A DNA stretch of 22,046 bases from RUG11867 sp964472425. Its GTDB lineage: Bacteria; Bacillota_I; Bacilli_A; RF39; UBA660. The stretch is from contig CAYYLF010000019.1 in the NCBI GenBank assembly GCA_964472425.1, positions 1-22,046 of the forward strand, in the 5' to 3' direction. Shown piece after piece: positions 6,527 to 13,976 of this stretch. The notes beneath the pieces were generated by a model that saw nothing but the letters and a program-made list of their open reading frames with translations, was not told the DNA's origin and made no database searches. Every line of letters starts with the position of its first letter. Position 1 is the stretch's first letter. Position numbers and translations under genes: made by a program.

Positions 6527-7426
6527 CTAATTTTTCTTTGTCAATTTTCTGGCAATCGATGTCGCGGCCATCGCACCCTCGCTTTCGGCCGAGATAATTT
6601 GGTAAAGTTTTTTCTTGATGATGTCTCCGACGGCGTATACTCCTTCGATGTTAGTTTGGCATTCGTCGTCGACAATTAAATATCCTTTTTCGGTGTCGAG
6701 ACCGAGGTCAGTTTTGAATGGTAGTACTGGGTCAAAACCGATGTACACGAACAGTCCTTTGATGTCCAGTTCGGATTCGTCATCGAGTTTTACGCCAGTT
6801 AGTTTACCATCTTCTACTAAAAGGTCTGTAACGTTTCTTCCGAAGACTACGGATATGTTTTTACATTGCTCGACGCGTTCGATGAGTTCTCTATTGCCTG
6901 AGAGAGCTTTGCCGCGTACTATGATTGTGACGTCTTTGACTATTTTTGATAGGTAAAGAGCTTCTTCGAGACTTGAGTCGCCAGCTCCGACTACTCCGAC
7001 GCTCATGTCTTTGTAGAAGTGTCCATCGCAAAGTGCGCAATAACTGATTCCGCTTCCGCGCAGTTCGTCTTCGTGAGGGAGGTTTAGAGATCTTCGGCTT
7101 CGGCCTGAAGCGATTATGACGTTGTTCGTCTCGTATTCACCTTTGTTAGTGATAATCTTTTTGGGATTTCCCAAGACGAGGTCTATCACTTCTTCCGATT
7201 TCATGTCGATGTCGAAAGTTTTGAAGTGTTCATAGATGGACATGGCTAGGTCTGGGCCGCTTACAGCTTTAAATCCCGGATAATTTTTAACTTCGTTAGT
7301 GTAGTTGAGCAGTCCCCCAGGCATTTTGCTTTCTAGGACTAGCGTTTTGAGACCACTTCTGGCCGCGTATATGCCGGCACACATTCCGGCGGGTCCGGCC
7401 CCAATTATTATACAATCGTATATCAT
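6527..7426 (-). CDS. trxB: Thioredoxin reductase-like flavoprotein
   Basis: 299 residues with FAD-binding IIGAGPAGMCAGIYAAR (7-23), the redox pair CALC (C130, C133), the second nucleotide fold VGAGDSSLEEALYLS (146-160) and the C-terminal FAD motif GVYAVGDIIKK. Low-molecular-weight thioredoxin reductases pass electrons from a pyridine nucleotide through FAD to the disulphide and then to thioredoxin. One odd point: the HRRxxxR motif that binds the NADPH 2'-phosphate is replaced by VRGKALS at 170-176. The Gly-rich motif survives, so it may use NADH or another donor. AAAGGAAG precedes the ATG, and the gene lies 13 bases after lgt in the same operon. Confidence 0.9.
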   Translation of the reverse strand: MIYDCIIIGAGPAGMCAGIYAARSGLKTLVLESKMPGGLLNYTNEVKNYPGFKAVSGPDLAMSIYEHFKTFDIDMKSEEVIDLVLGNPKKIITNKGEYETNNVIIASGRSRRSLNLPHEDELRGSGISYCALCDGHFYKDMSVGVVGAGDSSLEEALYLSKIVKDVTIIVRGKALSGNRELIERVEQCKNISVVFGRNVTDLLVEDGKLTGVKLDDESELDIKGLFVYIGFDPVLPFKTDLGLDTEKGYLIVDDECQTNIEGVYAVGDIIKKKLYQIISAESEGAMAATSIARKLTKKN

Positions 7427-7439
7427 CTTTATCTTCCTT

Positions 7440-8240
7440 TCATTTAACTTTCTGTTCGTCGTACAGGTCTTCGTATTTGCTCTTTTTGAGACCGAGGATG
7501 AACAGGACTATTCCTATTATGAACGTTATTATCGAAACTATTTGGGCCATTTTAAATCCGAAGAAAGTCAGGGAGTCCGTTCGACTCGCTTCTATGAAGA
7601 AGCGAAGGACGCCGTACCACATGAGATAGAGTCCCGAAATTTGGCCAACTTTTACGTATTTTAGGTGGCGAACAATCATTAGTACGACGAATCCGAGGGC
7701 GCATCCTATCGACTCATAGAGAAATGTCGGGGTGTAAGTAATGCCATTTATGGTCATGCCTTCGATTATGAATTCGGGTATGTGGAGTTCCCGCAAATGA
7801 TTAATAGTAGTTGCGACTCCGTAGGCTTCACTGTTGAAGAAATTGCCCCAGCGCCCGATTCCTTGAGCTAGAATCAATGGTACGACGACTATATCGAGAA
7901 TTTTGAGGGTTCGGATGTCGTACTTTTTGGTATATAGATTAATCGTAATAAGTCCGAATAAGATTCCTCCGTGGATGGCAAGTCCTCCTTGCCATATTTG
8001 CCAAATTTCTCCTATATGCGAGCCGAAGTATTCCCAATTGAATACGACGTAGTATAGTCGCGCGCCGATTATACCGAATATCAGGGTCCAGAAAAACATG
8101 TTGAAAATAAAGTCATTCGATATGCCAAATCTCTTGGCTTCCCTTATAATCATAATATATGCGATTACTACTCCGAATAAAATAAATAAAGAATAATATC
8201 GTATTTCCATACCAAATATTGTAAACGCTATAGGATTCAT
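7440..8240 (-). CDS. lgt: Prolipoprotein diacylglyceryl transferase
   Basis: 266 residues, a multi-span membrane enzyme that transfers diacylglycerol from phosphatidylglycerol to the lipobox Cys, the first step of lipoprotein maturation. Conserved features visible: RYYSLFILFG near the N-terminus, GGLAIHGGILFG (His90), GIGRWGNFFNSEAYG (Arg130 in the Lgt signature), PTFLYES and VLRFFIEASRTDSL near the C-terminus. The ATG at 8240 replaces an upstream in-frame start at 8288, because GGTGATAAG lies directly before it and Lgt homology starts there. It is the first gene of lgt-trxB-mrnC-rlmB-sigH. The promoter at 8355-8383 carries the curved-DNA module; a second possible promoter TTTACT-17-TATAAT (8256-8284) would leave only a very short leader. 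Confidence 0.95.
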   Translation of the reverse strand: MNPIAFTIFGMEIRYYSLFILFGVVIAYIMIIREAKRFGISNDFIFNMFFWTLIFGIIGARLYYVVFNWEYFGSHIGEIWQIWQGGLAIHGGILFGLITINLYTKKYDIRTLKILDIVVVPLILAQGIGRWGNFFNSEAYGVATTINHLRELHIPEFIIEGMTINGITYTPTFLYESIGCALGFVVLMIVRHLKYVKVGQISGLYLMWYGVLRFFIEASRTDSLTFFGFKMAQIVSIITFIIGIVLFILGLKKSKYEDLYDEQKVK

Positions 8241-8354
8241 CTTATCACCGCCATTATTATATATTTTAATCTCAAAAAAGTAAAGCAACCTCGAGCGTTT
8301 TTACATTCGTTCGCATTTTATTACCTCGTAGTTACACTGTCGGGGGATGAGACC

Positions 8355-8383
8355 ATTTAATCACATTCAAAGTGGAGTGTCAA
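8355..8383 (-). promoter_or_regulatory. Promoter of the lgt operon
   Basis: Minus strand TTGACA (8378-8383), 17-base spacer, TTAAAT (8355-8360), giving a leader of about 108 bases. The -35 overlaps the edge of a 38-base box also found at the rpn promoter. Confidence 0.7.
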
Positions 8384-8536
8384 ATTGCAAAAATGCATTT
8401 TTTACATAGCAAAAATTTAAAAATTGCGCATTATTTATGCAATTTTGCGATTTTTGAATGATTTTTGCACGATTTTGACTCTTTTTTGTTGCAAAATTAC
8501 GATTTTTGCAGGTTTTGCGAAAAAAATTGTCATAAA
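8379..8536 (-). repeat. Curved-DNA promoter module, copy 1 (upstream of lgt)
   Basis: Three parts are seen. A 38-base box at 8379-8416 matches 9687-9724 at 34 of 38 positions without gaps. A run of A/T tracts follows, centred near 8444, 8453, 8464, 8474, 8484, 8494, 8505, 8514 and 8523, about one per helical turn and often written TTTTGC. A distal box at 8513-8536 matches 9811-9834 at about 22 of 24 positions. The module fills the space between the rpn terminator and the lgt -35. Phased A-tracts bend DNA (established); a role as an upstream activating element is inference. This covers most of the gene-free stretch 8241-8621. Confidence 0.75.
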
Positions 8537-8566
8537 CAGGACATTTGTTTGATTTTCAACAATTTT

Positions 8567-8600
8567 AAAACACCTAGTTGTGAAAAACTCAGGTGTTTTT
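8567..8600 (-). terminator. Terminator of the rpn-family gene
   Basis: AAAACACCT (8567-8575) pairs with AGGTGTTTT (8591-8599), extended by AGTT/AACT after a one-base bulge. It lies about 22 bases after the stop of the nuclease-transposase gene on the minus strand, with T-rich sequence following. Confidence 0.75.
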
Positions 8601-8621
8601 ATGAAATCTTGTTTCATCATT

Positions 8622-9635
8622 TCAGCTGTCTTTTAATTGCCTTATGATATTTTCGACTTCCTCGACAGATAGATTTGCATATTTACTTATCACTTCGGTC
8701 GAAATTCCATCTTCGAGCATATTTTTGATGAACTTTTGACGCTCTTCCGAACTTCCGAGTTCTTTACCACTCTCCAGCCCTTCTTCTCGTCCTTCTTCGC
8801 GACCGATTTTTCTTTCGGCATCTAACGATACTCGCTCGCGAGTATACGATTTCATAAAGTTTGAAGATTTCTCAGCTTTTTTTGCTTCGTCTGTATATCT
8901 TTCCAATTGGTCATCACCTCGTGCTATTCGTAAGGCTTCTTTATGGTCCGTCTCGGCCATCGCCAGCAAGGTCCTTCCGAACTTCCCTACGTCGCCACCA
9001 TTGTACCATATCTTCTTGTATAACGGAAGAAAAACGTGGACTCTCACCTTCTTAGAATATGACAATTGATTGTCAGTCTGATTCCAGAATACCAAAACCG
9101 GCTCATCGATTTCTTCGTAGTAGAAGTTGTTGAGACTGAGACTCAAGACCAGTGGATAGATGTACTCTTCTCCCACTTTGATGTAGCTCGAGTACATGTG
9201 GTCGGAATATTCTTCGTTTCTTTGGTGAACGTCGTCGTTGTTCATTTCGACTAGGATGTAGTTCCCTTCTATTTCTAACACCAAATCTCCTCTCTGTCCT
9301 TTCGATTCGACACTAGACCTATCGAATACGTTCTTGTAATAATGAGAATGTTCCATCAGATACTCGAAGTCTATGCCCAAAAAGTCAGCTAGCATTCGGC
9401 AAGGGTACTCTTTCCTAGATTCATTACAGAACATAGTCGAAAACATCGTATCGGAAGTGATGGAGATTTGGTCATCGGGAGTAAGTTTATCGGGATCTTT
9501 ATTCTCGAACCGACCTTTAGTCACTTTGTGCAGCTTATCTAAAAATACTCTATCTTGTCCACCGATGTTTTTGAGGATGAAACTGATATCCTTAATCTCC
9601 CTTTGAATAGGTTTCTTTTTGTGTTTTTTACTCAT
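8622..9635 (-). CDS. Rpn-family recombination-promoting nuclease/transposase (PD-(D/E)XK)
   Basis: 337 residues. The core resembles PD-(D/E)XK nuclease family transposases (Rpn/YhgA-like). Residues 60-70 (TSDTMFSTMFC) match the family's N-terminal xFxxxF helix. RGDLVLEIEGNYILVEMNN (116-133) holds Asp117 and Glu130-x-Asn132, the likely metal-binding residues, with Asn where relatives often have Gln. A charged C-terminal region from about 265 (REEGREEGLESG) ends in an HTH-like helix pair (ISTEVISKYANLSVEEVENI). The ATG at 9635 has a full AAAGGAGGTG before it; the 48-residue upstream extension would read through the promoter and is rejected. Family members are multicopy in many gut Firmicutes and act in recombination or in RecA-independent gene transfer. 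It lies between two copies of the curved-DNA module. Confidence 0.85.
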   Translation of the reverse strand: MSKKHKKKPIQREIKDISFILKNIGGQDRVFLDKLHKVTKGRFENKDPDKLTPDDQISITSDTMFSTMFCNESRKEYPCRMLADFLGIDFEYLMEHSHYYKNVFDRSSVESKGQRGDLVLEIEGNYILVEMNNDDVHQRNEEYSDHMYSSYIKVGEEYIYPLVLSLSLNNFYYEEIDEPVLVFWNQTDNQLSYSKKVRVHVFLPLYKKIWYNGGDVGKFGRTLLAMAETDHKEALRIARGDDQLERYTDEAKKAEKSSNFMKSYTRERVSLDAERKIGREEGREEGLESGKELGSSEERQKFIKNMLEDGISTEVISKYANLSVEEVENIIRQLKDS

Positions 9636-9662
9636 GAAGATTTCACCTCCTTTCCGACGTCT

Positions 9663-9691
9663 ATTAAAACAAGGAGAGGAAAGAAAGTCAA
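9663..9691 (-). promoter_or_regulatory. Promoter of the rpn-family gene
   Basis: Minus strand TTGACT (9686-9691), 17-base spacer, TTTAAT (9663-9668), followed by AAAGGAGGTG and the ATG at 9635. The -35 forms the edge of the conserved 38-base box, as at the lgt promoter. Confidence 0.75.
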
Positions 9692-9834
9692 AGTGCAGAA
9701 ATGCGTTTTTTGCATAGCAAAAATGTAAAATCACAAAGAGATTTGCGAATTTTGCATCAATTTCGAACAGAAAACACAATTTTGCATGTCAAAATTGAAA
9801 TTTTGGTAACTTTTGCGAAAAAAACTGTCAAAAA
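9687..9834 (-). repeat. Curved-DNA promoter module, copy 2 (upstream of the rpn-family gene)
   Basis: The 38-base box at 9687-9724 is 34/38 identical to 8379-8416. A/T tracts follow, centred near 9751, 9761, 9772, 9781, 9792, 9802, 9812 and 9821, about 10 bases apart. The distal box is at 9811-9834. The distance from box to distal box is 10 bases (one helical turn) shorter than in copy 1, so phase is kept although the sequence between has diverged. The module occupies the whole gap between uvrA and the rpn -35. Confidence 0.75.
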
Positions 9835-9860
9835 AAAGAACGTTCTAATTTCGTCTTTTT
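9834..9860 (-). terminator. Weak terminator at the uvrA 3' end
   Basis: On the minus strand AAAAAGACG pairs with CGT-CTTTTT (one bulged T) around a 9-base loop, then continues in T. It overlaps the uvrA stop codon. The stem is mostly A-U, so efficiency is doubtful. Confidence 0.4.
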
Positions 9861-12672
9861 ACTTTTTGGCGAGAACTTTCTTTAAATATATTCCCGTGTA
9901 AGAATTTTCGGCTTTGGCGACTTCTTCAGGCGTTCCAGTCGCGACTATTTCTCCACCGCCATCTCCGCCTTCTGGACCGAGGTCGATGATGTGGTCGGCA
10001 ACTTTGATGACATCCAGGTTGTGTTCGATGACCAGAACGGTGTCGCCGTTATCGACAATTCTATTCAGGATTTTGAGAAGTCGCTTAATATCTTCGGAGT
10101 GCAAGCCAGTCGTAGGCTCATCCAAAATGAAGATGCTTTTGCCGGTCGGCTTCTTTTGGAGTTCTTTCGCAAGTTTGATGCGACCCGCCTCACCTCCAGA
10201 AAGAGTCGGAGCGCTCTGGCCTATCTTTATATAAGAAAGACCTACTTCCATGAGCATTTGAAGTTTAGCACGAATGCGAGGGACGCTTTCGAAAAAATCG
10301 TAAGCTTCGGCAACGCGCATCTCTAGTACTTCGTAGATGTTTTTGCCTTTAAATTTTACTTCGAGAGTTTCACTGTTATAACGTTTACCTCCACATACAT
10401 CACATGGAACGTATACGTCTGGTAGGAAGTGCATTTCTATTTTTTTGACTCCATCTCCCCAGCAGGCTTCGCATCGTCCACCTTTGACATTGAAGGAGAA
10501 TCTACTCTTGTTGAATCCGCGAATTTTCGATTCTTTCATTTCGGCAAACAAGTCACGAATGTCGTCGAAAAGTCCGATATAGGTAGCGGGGTTACTTCTC
10601 GGAGTTCTTCCAATCGGGTCTTGACTGATTTGAACGACTTTGTCGATATGTTCGAGACCTTTGACACTTTTGTGTTGTCCAGGTTCAACTTTCGATTTGT
10701 AGACGTGTTTCATCAAAACCTTGTATACGATTTCATCGACGAGGCTACTCTTACCCGAACCGGAGACGCCCGTGACACATACGAATTTCCCGAGCGGAAT
10801 TTTGACGTTTATGTTTTTGAGGTTGTTTTCTTTTGCGCCTTTTATTTCGAGATATTTGCCATTTCCTTTTCGTCTTTTTTGAGGTACGTCTATCTTTTCC
10901 GTACCGGCGAGATAGCGACCCGTCAAACTATTCGGATTTTTCATGACTTCCTCGGGCGTTCCAGCTGCGACGACTTGACCGCCTTCGGCACCAGCGCCAG
11001 GCCCGATGTCTATTAGGTAGTCGGCGGCGCGCATGGTATCTTCGTCGTGTTCTACTACGATGAGCGTATTGCCGAGGTCGCGCATTTCGAGGAGCGAGTT
11101 AATCAGTTTGTCGTTATCTCTTTGATGGAGACCGATGCTCGGCTCATCTAGGACGTAGAGAACGCCGGTAAGTCTGCTTCCGATTTGCGTTGCAAGTCTA
11201 ATTCTTTGGAGTTCACCGCCAGAGAGCGTGGCCGCCGTTCGGGCGAGGGTCAAGTATTCCAAACCGACATTTTTTAAAAACGTCAATCTGTTCAAGATTT
11301 CTTTCAAGAGCAATTCGGCTATTTTAGCTTCTTCTTTCGTGAGTTTCAATTTCTCGAAGAACGGAATCAAGTTTTTGATGCTCATGAGACAGACTTCGTG
11401 GATACTTTTTCCTCCGACTTTGACGGCTAGAATGTCGTCTTTGAGACGAGCGCCGTGGCAGGTCGGACATTCGGTGTCCATCATGTACATTTCGAGCCAA
11501 TCTCTTATCCAAGCACTGTTCGTTTCGATATAGCGGCGTTCGAGATTGGTGACTATTCCTTCGAAGTAATCTTTCGTCTCGCGATAGTTTCCATTTTTGG
11601 CCGTGTAGTTAAAACTTAAAACGTCGGGACTACCATAGAGGATGATGTCCAATTTTTCTTTGCTAAGTTTTTCGATGGGAGCATTCAAGTCGATGTCGTA
11701 TTTCTTGGCGCAGGTCTCGAGTTGAGTCATCATGATGTTCGAGTCGAGACTGAGTCCTTTGATGGCCCCAGCGTATATCGATTTCTTTTTGTCGAGTATG
11801 AGAAGGTTCAGATTTATCATCTGTTTGAAACCTAGACCTTTACAATCGTCACAAGCACCGAAGGGGTTATTGAACGAGAACATGGCCGGCTCTAGTTCTG
11901 GAAGAGAAAAGTCACATATAGGACACGCATAGTTTTCGCTAAAGAGAATTTCTCTATTGCCTATGATGTTTACGAGGACTCGACCTTCCGCGAGTTTGCA
12001 CGAAGTTTCTATCGCTTCGGATATGCGGGAGCGGTCTTTATCTTTGACGACTATGCGGTCGACGACAACTTCGATTACGTCTTTTTTATTTTTTTCGAGC
12101 GCGATGTCTTCACTCAAATCGTGTATTTCTCCGTTCACGCGAACGCGGGAGAAACCACTCTTTCGCAAGTTTTCCAAGACCTCTTTGTGCGAACCCTTTG
12201 AGGCTCGAACGACGGGAGCCATCACTTCGATTTTGGTTCCTTCACCGAGCGCGAGAATTTTCTCGACTATCTCGTCAATCGTTTGACTTTTGATGGGCGT
12301 GTTGTGATTCGGACAGTAAGGAACACCGATGCGAGCGAACAGTAGTCGTAGATAATCGTATATTTCCGTGACCGTCCCGACCGTGCTTCGAGGGTTTTTA
12401 CTCGTCGTCTTCTGGTCTATAGAGATGCTCGGGCTGAGTCCTTCTATCGAATCGACGTCAGGTTTTTCCGAACCGCCTAGGAATTGTCTCGCATAGGCAC
12501 TTAAAGATTCGACATACCGTCTTTGTCCTTCTGCATATATAGTATCGAAGGCCAAGCTGCTTTTACCCGAGCCCGAAAGGCCGGTCATGACGACCAGTTT
12601 ATTTTTGGGTATTTCGATATCTATATTTTTGAGGTTGTTTTCTCTTGCGCCTTTGACGACAATTTTATCCAT
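9859..12672 (-). CDS. uvrA: Excinuclease ABC subunit A
   Basis: 937 residues, full length for UvrA, the damage sensor of nucleotide excision repair and a tandem ABC ATPase. Visible: Walker A GLSGSGKSS (31-39) and GVSGSGKSS in the second half; the UvrB-interaction and DNA-binding insertions; zinc finger 1 (CPIC...CDDC); signature LSGGELQRIRLATQIGS with LYVLDEPSIGLHQRD; zinc finger 2 (CEACWGDG...CDVCGG); signature LSGGEAGRIKLAKEL with IFILDEPTTGLHSED. The second signature has Gly where Gln is usual (LSGGEAQR). The ATG at 12672 follows TTAGGTGA; a TTG two codons earlier is less likely. uvrB is not adjacent, unlike the common uvrB-uvrA order. The MBL-fold gene lies 46 bases upstream with no clear terminator between, so they are probably co-transcribed. 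Confidence 0.97.
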   Translation of the reverse strand: MDKIVVKGARENNLKNIDIEIPKNKLVVMTGLSGSGKSSLAFDTIYAEGQRRYVESLSAYARQFLGGSEKPDVDSIEGLSPSISIDQKTTSKNPRSTVGTVTEIYDYLRLLFARIGVPYCPNHNTPIKSQTIDEIVEKILALGEGTKIEVMAPVVRASKGSHKEVLENLRKSGFSRVRVNGEIHDLSEDIALEKNKKDVIEVVVDRIVVKDKDRSRISEAIETSCKLAEGRVLVNIIGNREILFSENYACPICDFSLPELEPAMFSFNNPFGACDDCKGLGFKQMINLNLLILDKKKSIYAGAIKGLSLDSNIMMTQLETCAKKYDIDLNAPIEKLSKEKLDIILYGSPDVLSFNYTAKNGNYRETKDYFEGIVTNLERRYIETNSAWIRDWLEMYMMDTECPTCHGARLKDDILAVKVGGKSIHEVCLMSIKNLIPFFEKLKLTKEEAKIAELLLKEILNRLTFLKNVGLEYLTLARTAATLSGGELQRIRLATQIGSRLTGVLYVLDEPSIGLHQRDNDKLINSLLEMRDLGNTLIVVEHDEDTMRAADYLIDIGPGAGAEGGQVVAAGTPEEVMKNPNSLTGRYLAGTEKIDVPQKRRKGNGKYLEIKGAKENNLKNINVKIPLGKFVCVTGVSGSGKSSLVDEIVYKVLMKHVYKSKVEPGQHKSVKGLEHIDKVVQISQDPIGRTPRSNPATYIGLFDDIRDLFAEMKESKIRGFNKSRFSFNVKGGRCEACWGDGVKKIEMHFLPDVYVPCDVCGGKRYNSETLEVKFKGKNIYEVLEMRVAEAYDFFESVPRIRAKLQMLMEVGLSYIKIGQSAPTLSGGEAGRIKLAKELQKKPTGKSIFILDEPTTGLHSEDIKRLLKILNRIVDNGDTVLVIEHNLDVIKVADHIIDLGPEGGDGGGEIVATGTPEEVAKAENSYTGIYLKKVLAKK

Positions 12673-12718
12673 AATCAATCACCTAATTTCTTTACTATTT
12701 TACCACAGAAAGTTTATA

Positions 12719-13252
12719 TTAAAAGTATTTTGTGTATTTTTCTAGATTTGTTTTTTCGGCCCGCAAGCTCGTCGATGGTCCATGTCCTGGATAGACAGCG
12801 ACGTCGAGTGGGTATTCTAGTATTTTTTGGATGCTTTTTTTCATATCCGAAATCGATCCACCTTCGAGGTCCCATCGTCCTATCGAACCATAGAAGATGA
12901 AGTCTCCTGCAAAAAGGGCCTTTTCTTCGGGAAAGTATAGACTTATCGCATCCTCTTTGTGACCGGGAGTTCTTATGCACTCGAATTCGAAGTTGCCTAC
13001 TTTGTTTTTCCCTTCTTTCAAATTATAGTAATTGTACGTTTTGGCATTGCGTTCTTTTTCCATTTCGGAGAGCGCGCCAGTATGGTCGTCGTGGTAATGG
13101 GTTATAATCGTCCCGACGACATGTCTATCGCCTACGACTTCGGAGATTTTTGGATATTCGTCGCCCGGGTCGATGACGAGCACTTTATCGTCTTTCGAAA
13201 GGATGTAGCAATTTGTCTCTAGGTGTCCAACTTTTACAATTTCAATGTTCAT
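12719..13252 (-). CDS. MBL-fold metallo-hydrolase (glyoxalase II-like)
   Basis: 177 residues with a complete metallo-beta-lactamase metal site: HYHDDH (H52, H54, D56, H57), H98 in TPGH, D117 in FAGD and H157 in YPGHGP. Size and the LETNCYILS start match the short YcbL/GloC-type hydrolases, many of which cleave hydroxyacylglutathione-like thioesters. Glutathione use in this organism is unknown, so the substrate is open. GGTG lies upstream of the ATG. It is divergent from lemA with 105 bases between the starts. Probably co-transcribed with uvrA downstream; no functional link to repair is evident. Confidence 0.88.
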   Translation of the reverse strand: MNIEIVKVGHLETNCYILSKDDKVLVIDPGDEYPKISEVVGDRHVVGTIITHYHDDHTGALSEMEKERNAKTYNYYNLKEGKNKVGNFEFECIRTPGHKEDAISLYFPEEKALFAGDFIFYGSIGRWDLEGGSISDMKKSIQKILEYPLDVAVYPGHGPSTSLRAEKTNLEKYTKYF

Positions 13253-13296
13253 CTTTTTTCACCACACATATCTTATCACAAATAAAAATTTTTGTC

Positions 13297-13335
13297 TTTA
13301 AAACTATTTTAAACTTTTCTATAATTTGCTATAAT
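13297..13335 (+). promoter_or_regulatory. Promoter region of lemA with tandem -10 elements
   Basis: Two perfect TATAAT hexamers at 13320-13325 and 13330-13335. TTTAAA at 13297-13302 (17 bases) and at 13308-13313 (16 bases) act as weak -35s. Predicted starts lie just upstream of AGGATGTG and the ATG at 13358. Confidence 0.6.
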
Positions 13336-13357
13336 TAAGATAGGATGTGAAAACTAA

Positions 13358-13897
13358 ATGGAAAAAGTAACTATCATAATATTCACTTTGATTGCCGTGG
13401 CCGGGATTCTCGGAATAGTGTACGTGGCAATATATAACAGGTTGCAAAAGTACGTGATTCGTATCAAAGAGGCTGAAAGCGAGATAGATGAAGCTTTGCG
13501 AAAACGATACGATTTGTTGGTGAGCATGGAGTCGGCAATCAATTCTTGTACCGAACTCGGGCAAGACAATTTCAAGGATTTCGAAAAAGATAAGATGAGC
13601 AATTTCGTCGTCGATAGAAAACTGTCGAAGATAAAGGAGATTTTCAGAATGATAGCTGCCGATTATCCCGACAAGTTGGATAACGAGGCATTTAGGAATC
13701 TTCTCGTCGAAGTCAAGATAATCGAAGAAAAGTCGGATGCAGCCAAGGCTTATTACAACAAATATACGACCTCGCTCAACATGTTAATCAAGAAGTTTCC
13801 TTCGAATATAGTCGCGAGGATTTGCCATATCGAAGAGAGGTTTTATTTCGACAACAAGAATATGAACGACAAAGATATTTTGGATTTCAAATTATGA
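13358..13897 (+). CDS. lemA: LemA family membrane protein
   Basis: 179 residues. One N-terminal transmembrane segment (about 4-26) is followed by an all-helical domain. YNRLQKYVIRIKEAESEIDE plus LRKRYDLLVSME matches the LemA block (YNxLV...W.dId..L.rR.dLiPnLv), and the C-terminal AKAYYNKYTTSLNMLIKKFPSNIVA matches the LemA ARR.YN..V..yN..I..FP.nl.A block. The conserved Trp before the IDxxL segment is Ser here. LemA proteins are of unclear molecular function; in several Gram-positives they influence envelope and surface-protein homeostasis. Own promoter and own terminator, so it is monocistronic. Start ATG follows AGGATGTG. Confidence 0.85.
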   Translation: MEKVTIIIFTLIAVAGILGIVYVAIYNRLQKYVIRIKEAESEIDEALRKRYDLLVSMESAINSCTELGQDNFKDFEKDKMSNFVVDRKLSKIKEIFRMIAADYPDKLDNEAFRNLLVEVKIIEEKSDAAKAYYNKYTTSLNMLIKKFPSNIVARICHIEERFYFDNKNMNDKDILDFKL

Positions 13898-13920
13898 AAC
13901 GGATTTAAATCTGTTTTTTT
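13897..13920 (+). terminator. Terminator of lemA
   Basis: AAACGGA (13897-13903) pairs with TCTGTTT (13910-13916, one G-U) around a 6-base loop, then continues in T to 13920. It begins at the last base of the lemA stop codon. Confidence 0.8.
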
Positions 13921-13930
13921 CTTGGCACAT

Positions 13931-13959
13931 TTGAAAAAATGTTACGAACAATATATAAT
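13931..13959 (+). promoter_or_regulatory. Sigma-A promoter of the UvrD-like helicase gene
   Basis: TTGAAA (13931-13936), 17-base spacer, TATAAT (13954-13959). Start expected near 13966, leaving a short leader with AGAGGTG before the ATG at 13977. Confidence 0.85.
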
Positions 13960-13976
13960 AAGGAAAAGAGGTGCTT

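Noticed and set aside
8435..8647. Short frames on both strands between lgt and the rpn gene
   Set aside because: They consist of the phased A/T array and terminator and carry no start signals.
8379..9834. CRISPR array or satellite reading of the TTTTGC-rich segments
   Set aside because: The repeated unit is only a 5-7 base A/T tract with variable surroundings; there is no fixed repeat with unique spacers.
10429..11016. 195-codon plus-strand frame inside uvrA
   Set aside because: It lies wholly antisense to conserved uvrA sequence, including the second Walker A, and has no signals of its own.
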